Assembly (NCBI GenBank): GCA_025786725.1 | Contig: JAHLTZ010000006.1 | Span: forward strand, 496,001-560,000 | Direction: 5' to 3' | DNA: 64,000 nucleotides | From: Syncephalis fuscata | Lineage: Eukaryota; Zoopagomycota; Zoopagomycetes; Zoopagales; Piptocephalidaceae | Part shown: positions 63,601-64,000 of the stretch, one piece after another | Layout of the letters: the number at the start of each line of letters is the position of its first letter | Position numbering within the stretch: the first letter of the stretch is position 1 | Position numbers and translations under genes: made by a program | The notes under the pieces: model-generated | The model's input: the letters and a program-made list of their open reading frames with translations, nothing else | Database searches by the model: none | What the model was told of the DNA's origin: nothing

Positions 63601-64000
63601 GTCTTAATGCTTCAGTAGCATTGGAAATTGTACTGTTAGTGCTATTATGTTCAGCCGAAACAGAGATTTGCAGTAATGCTGTAGCATGCTTTAATCATCT
63701 GGTTACTGAGGCTTATTATACCGAAGAAGCCGAAGATCCACAACATGCACAATTGACCATTGTGGAGAATCTTCGCGTCTACATGGAATTGGCCTCTTCA
63801 GGCGGATTGGTAACTGGACGAGTTGCACAACAGAAACGAATTCGTAAAATGCTACGAATGATGGATCGACAAACACCTGGCAATCAAGCGGCTTGGGAAG
63901 AAGCGTATAAGCGATGGCGTATGTTAATGCAAGCAGTAGCTCGTCCTATTGACGAACCAGTTATTGAAGAGCCTACACGTCGTAAGGGTATATTCCAAGA
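60625..64000 (+). CDS. IRA/neurofibromin-type Ras GTPase-activating protein, 5' part only
   Basis: Neurofibromin/Ira proteins switch off Ras by stimulating GTP hydrolysis. Five exons are visible (60625-60960, 61041-61187, 61245-62187, 62250-62707, 62769 onward) and the last is still open at the window end, so the catalytic GAP domain lies beyond it. The head is Gly/Asn/Thr-rich. Family-type blocks in the N-terminal helical region: LILSLINRLGAKLPSNTRRR, DPMVQLTIRSLVDLSQYRL, VVLRRSIWNWIEVYP, MVFWPLQAMLLVLCPDILL, SAEVAAIACVDLCKAATY, LTMSGAIDQRLMTECLTALF, and PGNQAAWEEAYKRWR near the end. A long Ser/Ala-rich insert (about 61350-61960) sits between helices. The call rests on this N-terminal pattern, not on a seen GAP domain. 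Confidence 0.82.

Overview
The window looks like nuclear DNA of a filamentous, probably early-diverging fungus. It is AT-rich. Its genes carry many short spliceosomal introns (about 45-90 bp, GTAAGT-like donors, TAG/CAG acceptors). The conserved genes include a chitin synthase fused to a myosin motor, squalene epoxidase, a 7TM-RGS receptor, an Slm1-type PH protein and an IRA/neurofibromin RasGAP. I could not search databases, so the phylum is not resolved. An intron-containing nicotinamide phosphoribosyltransferase (NAMPT) is unusual for a fungus.

Layout. 0-5 kb: 3' part of a myosin-chitin synthase (+) and a small coiled-coil gene (-). 5.8-18.3 kb: UBA1 (+), NAMPT (+), a decayed F-box/beta-propeller gene (-) and ERG1 (+). 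18.3-22.2 kb: gene-poor, with a diverged ~82-bp tandem array, a tiny secreted-peptide gene (-) and a small hypothetical gene (-). 22.5-37 kb: THO1/SARNP-like (+), eIF3l (+), a 2,397-residue C1-domain scaffold in 21 exons (+) and V-ATPase subunit C (-). 37.7-44.9 kb: three secreted-protein genes, all on the minus strand, with eIF2-beta (+) between them. One of the three is a precursor of seven 35-residue repeats, each ending in Arg-Arg. 45.6-47.1 kb: 7TM-RGS protein (+). 47.4-54.65 kb: a segment bounded by an almost perfect 437-bp inverted repeat and containing one intact gene, an Slm1-like PH protein with ten near-identical 132-bp repeats. 54.7-60.6 kb: AT-rich, gene-poor DNA with relic coding fragments and dispersed or tandem repeats. 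60.6-64 kb: the 5' part of an IRA/neurofibromin-type RasGAP gene (+), cut by the window end.

Most conserved genes are housekeeping: ubiquitin activation, NAD salvage, sterol synthesis, translation initiation, mRNA export and vacuolar acidification. The others are signalling (RGS, Slm-type PH, RasGAP) and cell wall or secretion. I see no operon-like or pathway clustering, except the run of secreted-protein genes at 37.7-44.9 kb.

A technical pattern matters for anyone using the translations. Between 1 and 25 kb, at least six otherwise well conserved coding sequences are broken by an apparent loss of a single base, always with the same polarity. One is in the chitin synthase, three in NAMPT, one in ERG1 and one in eIF3l, with a possible further one at a UBA1 splice junction. 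None was found in the gene models checked from 26 to 64 kb. Deletion errors in the assembly are the simplest explanation, but this needs reads or RNA to settle.
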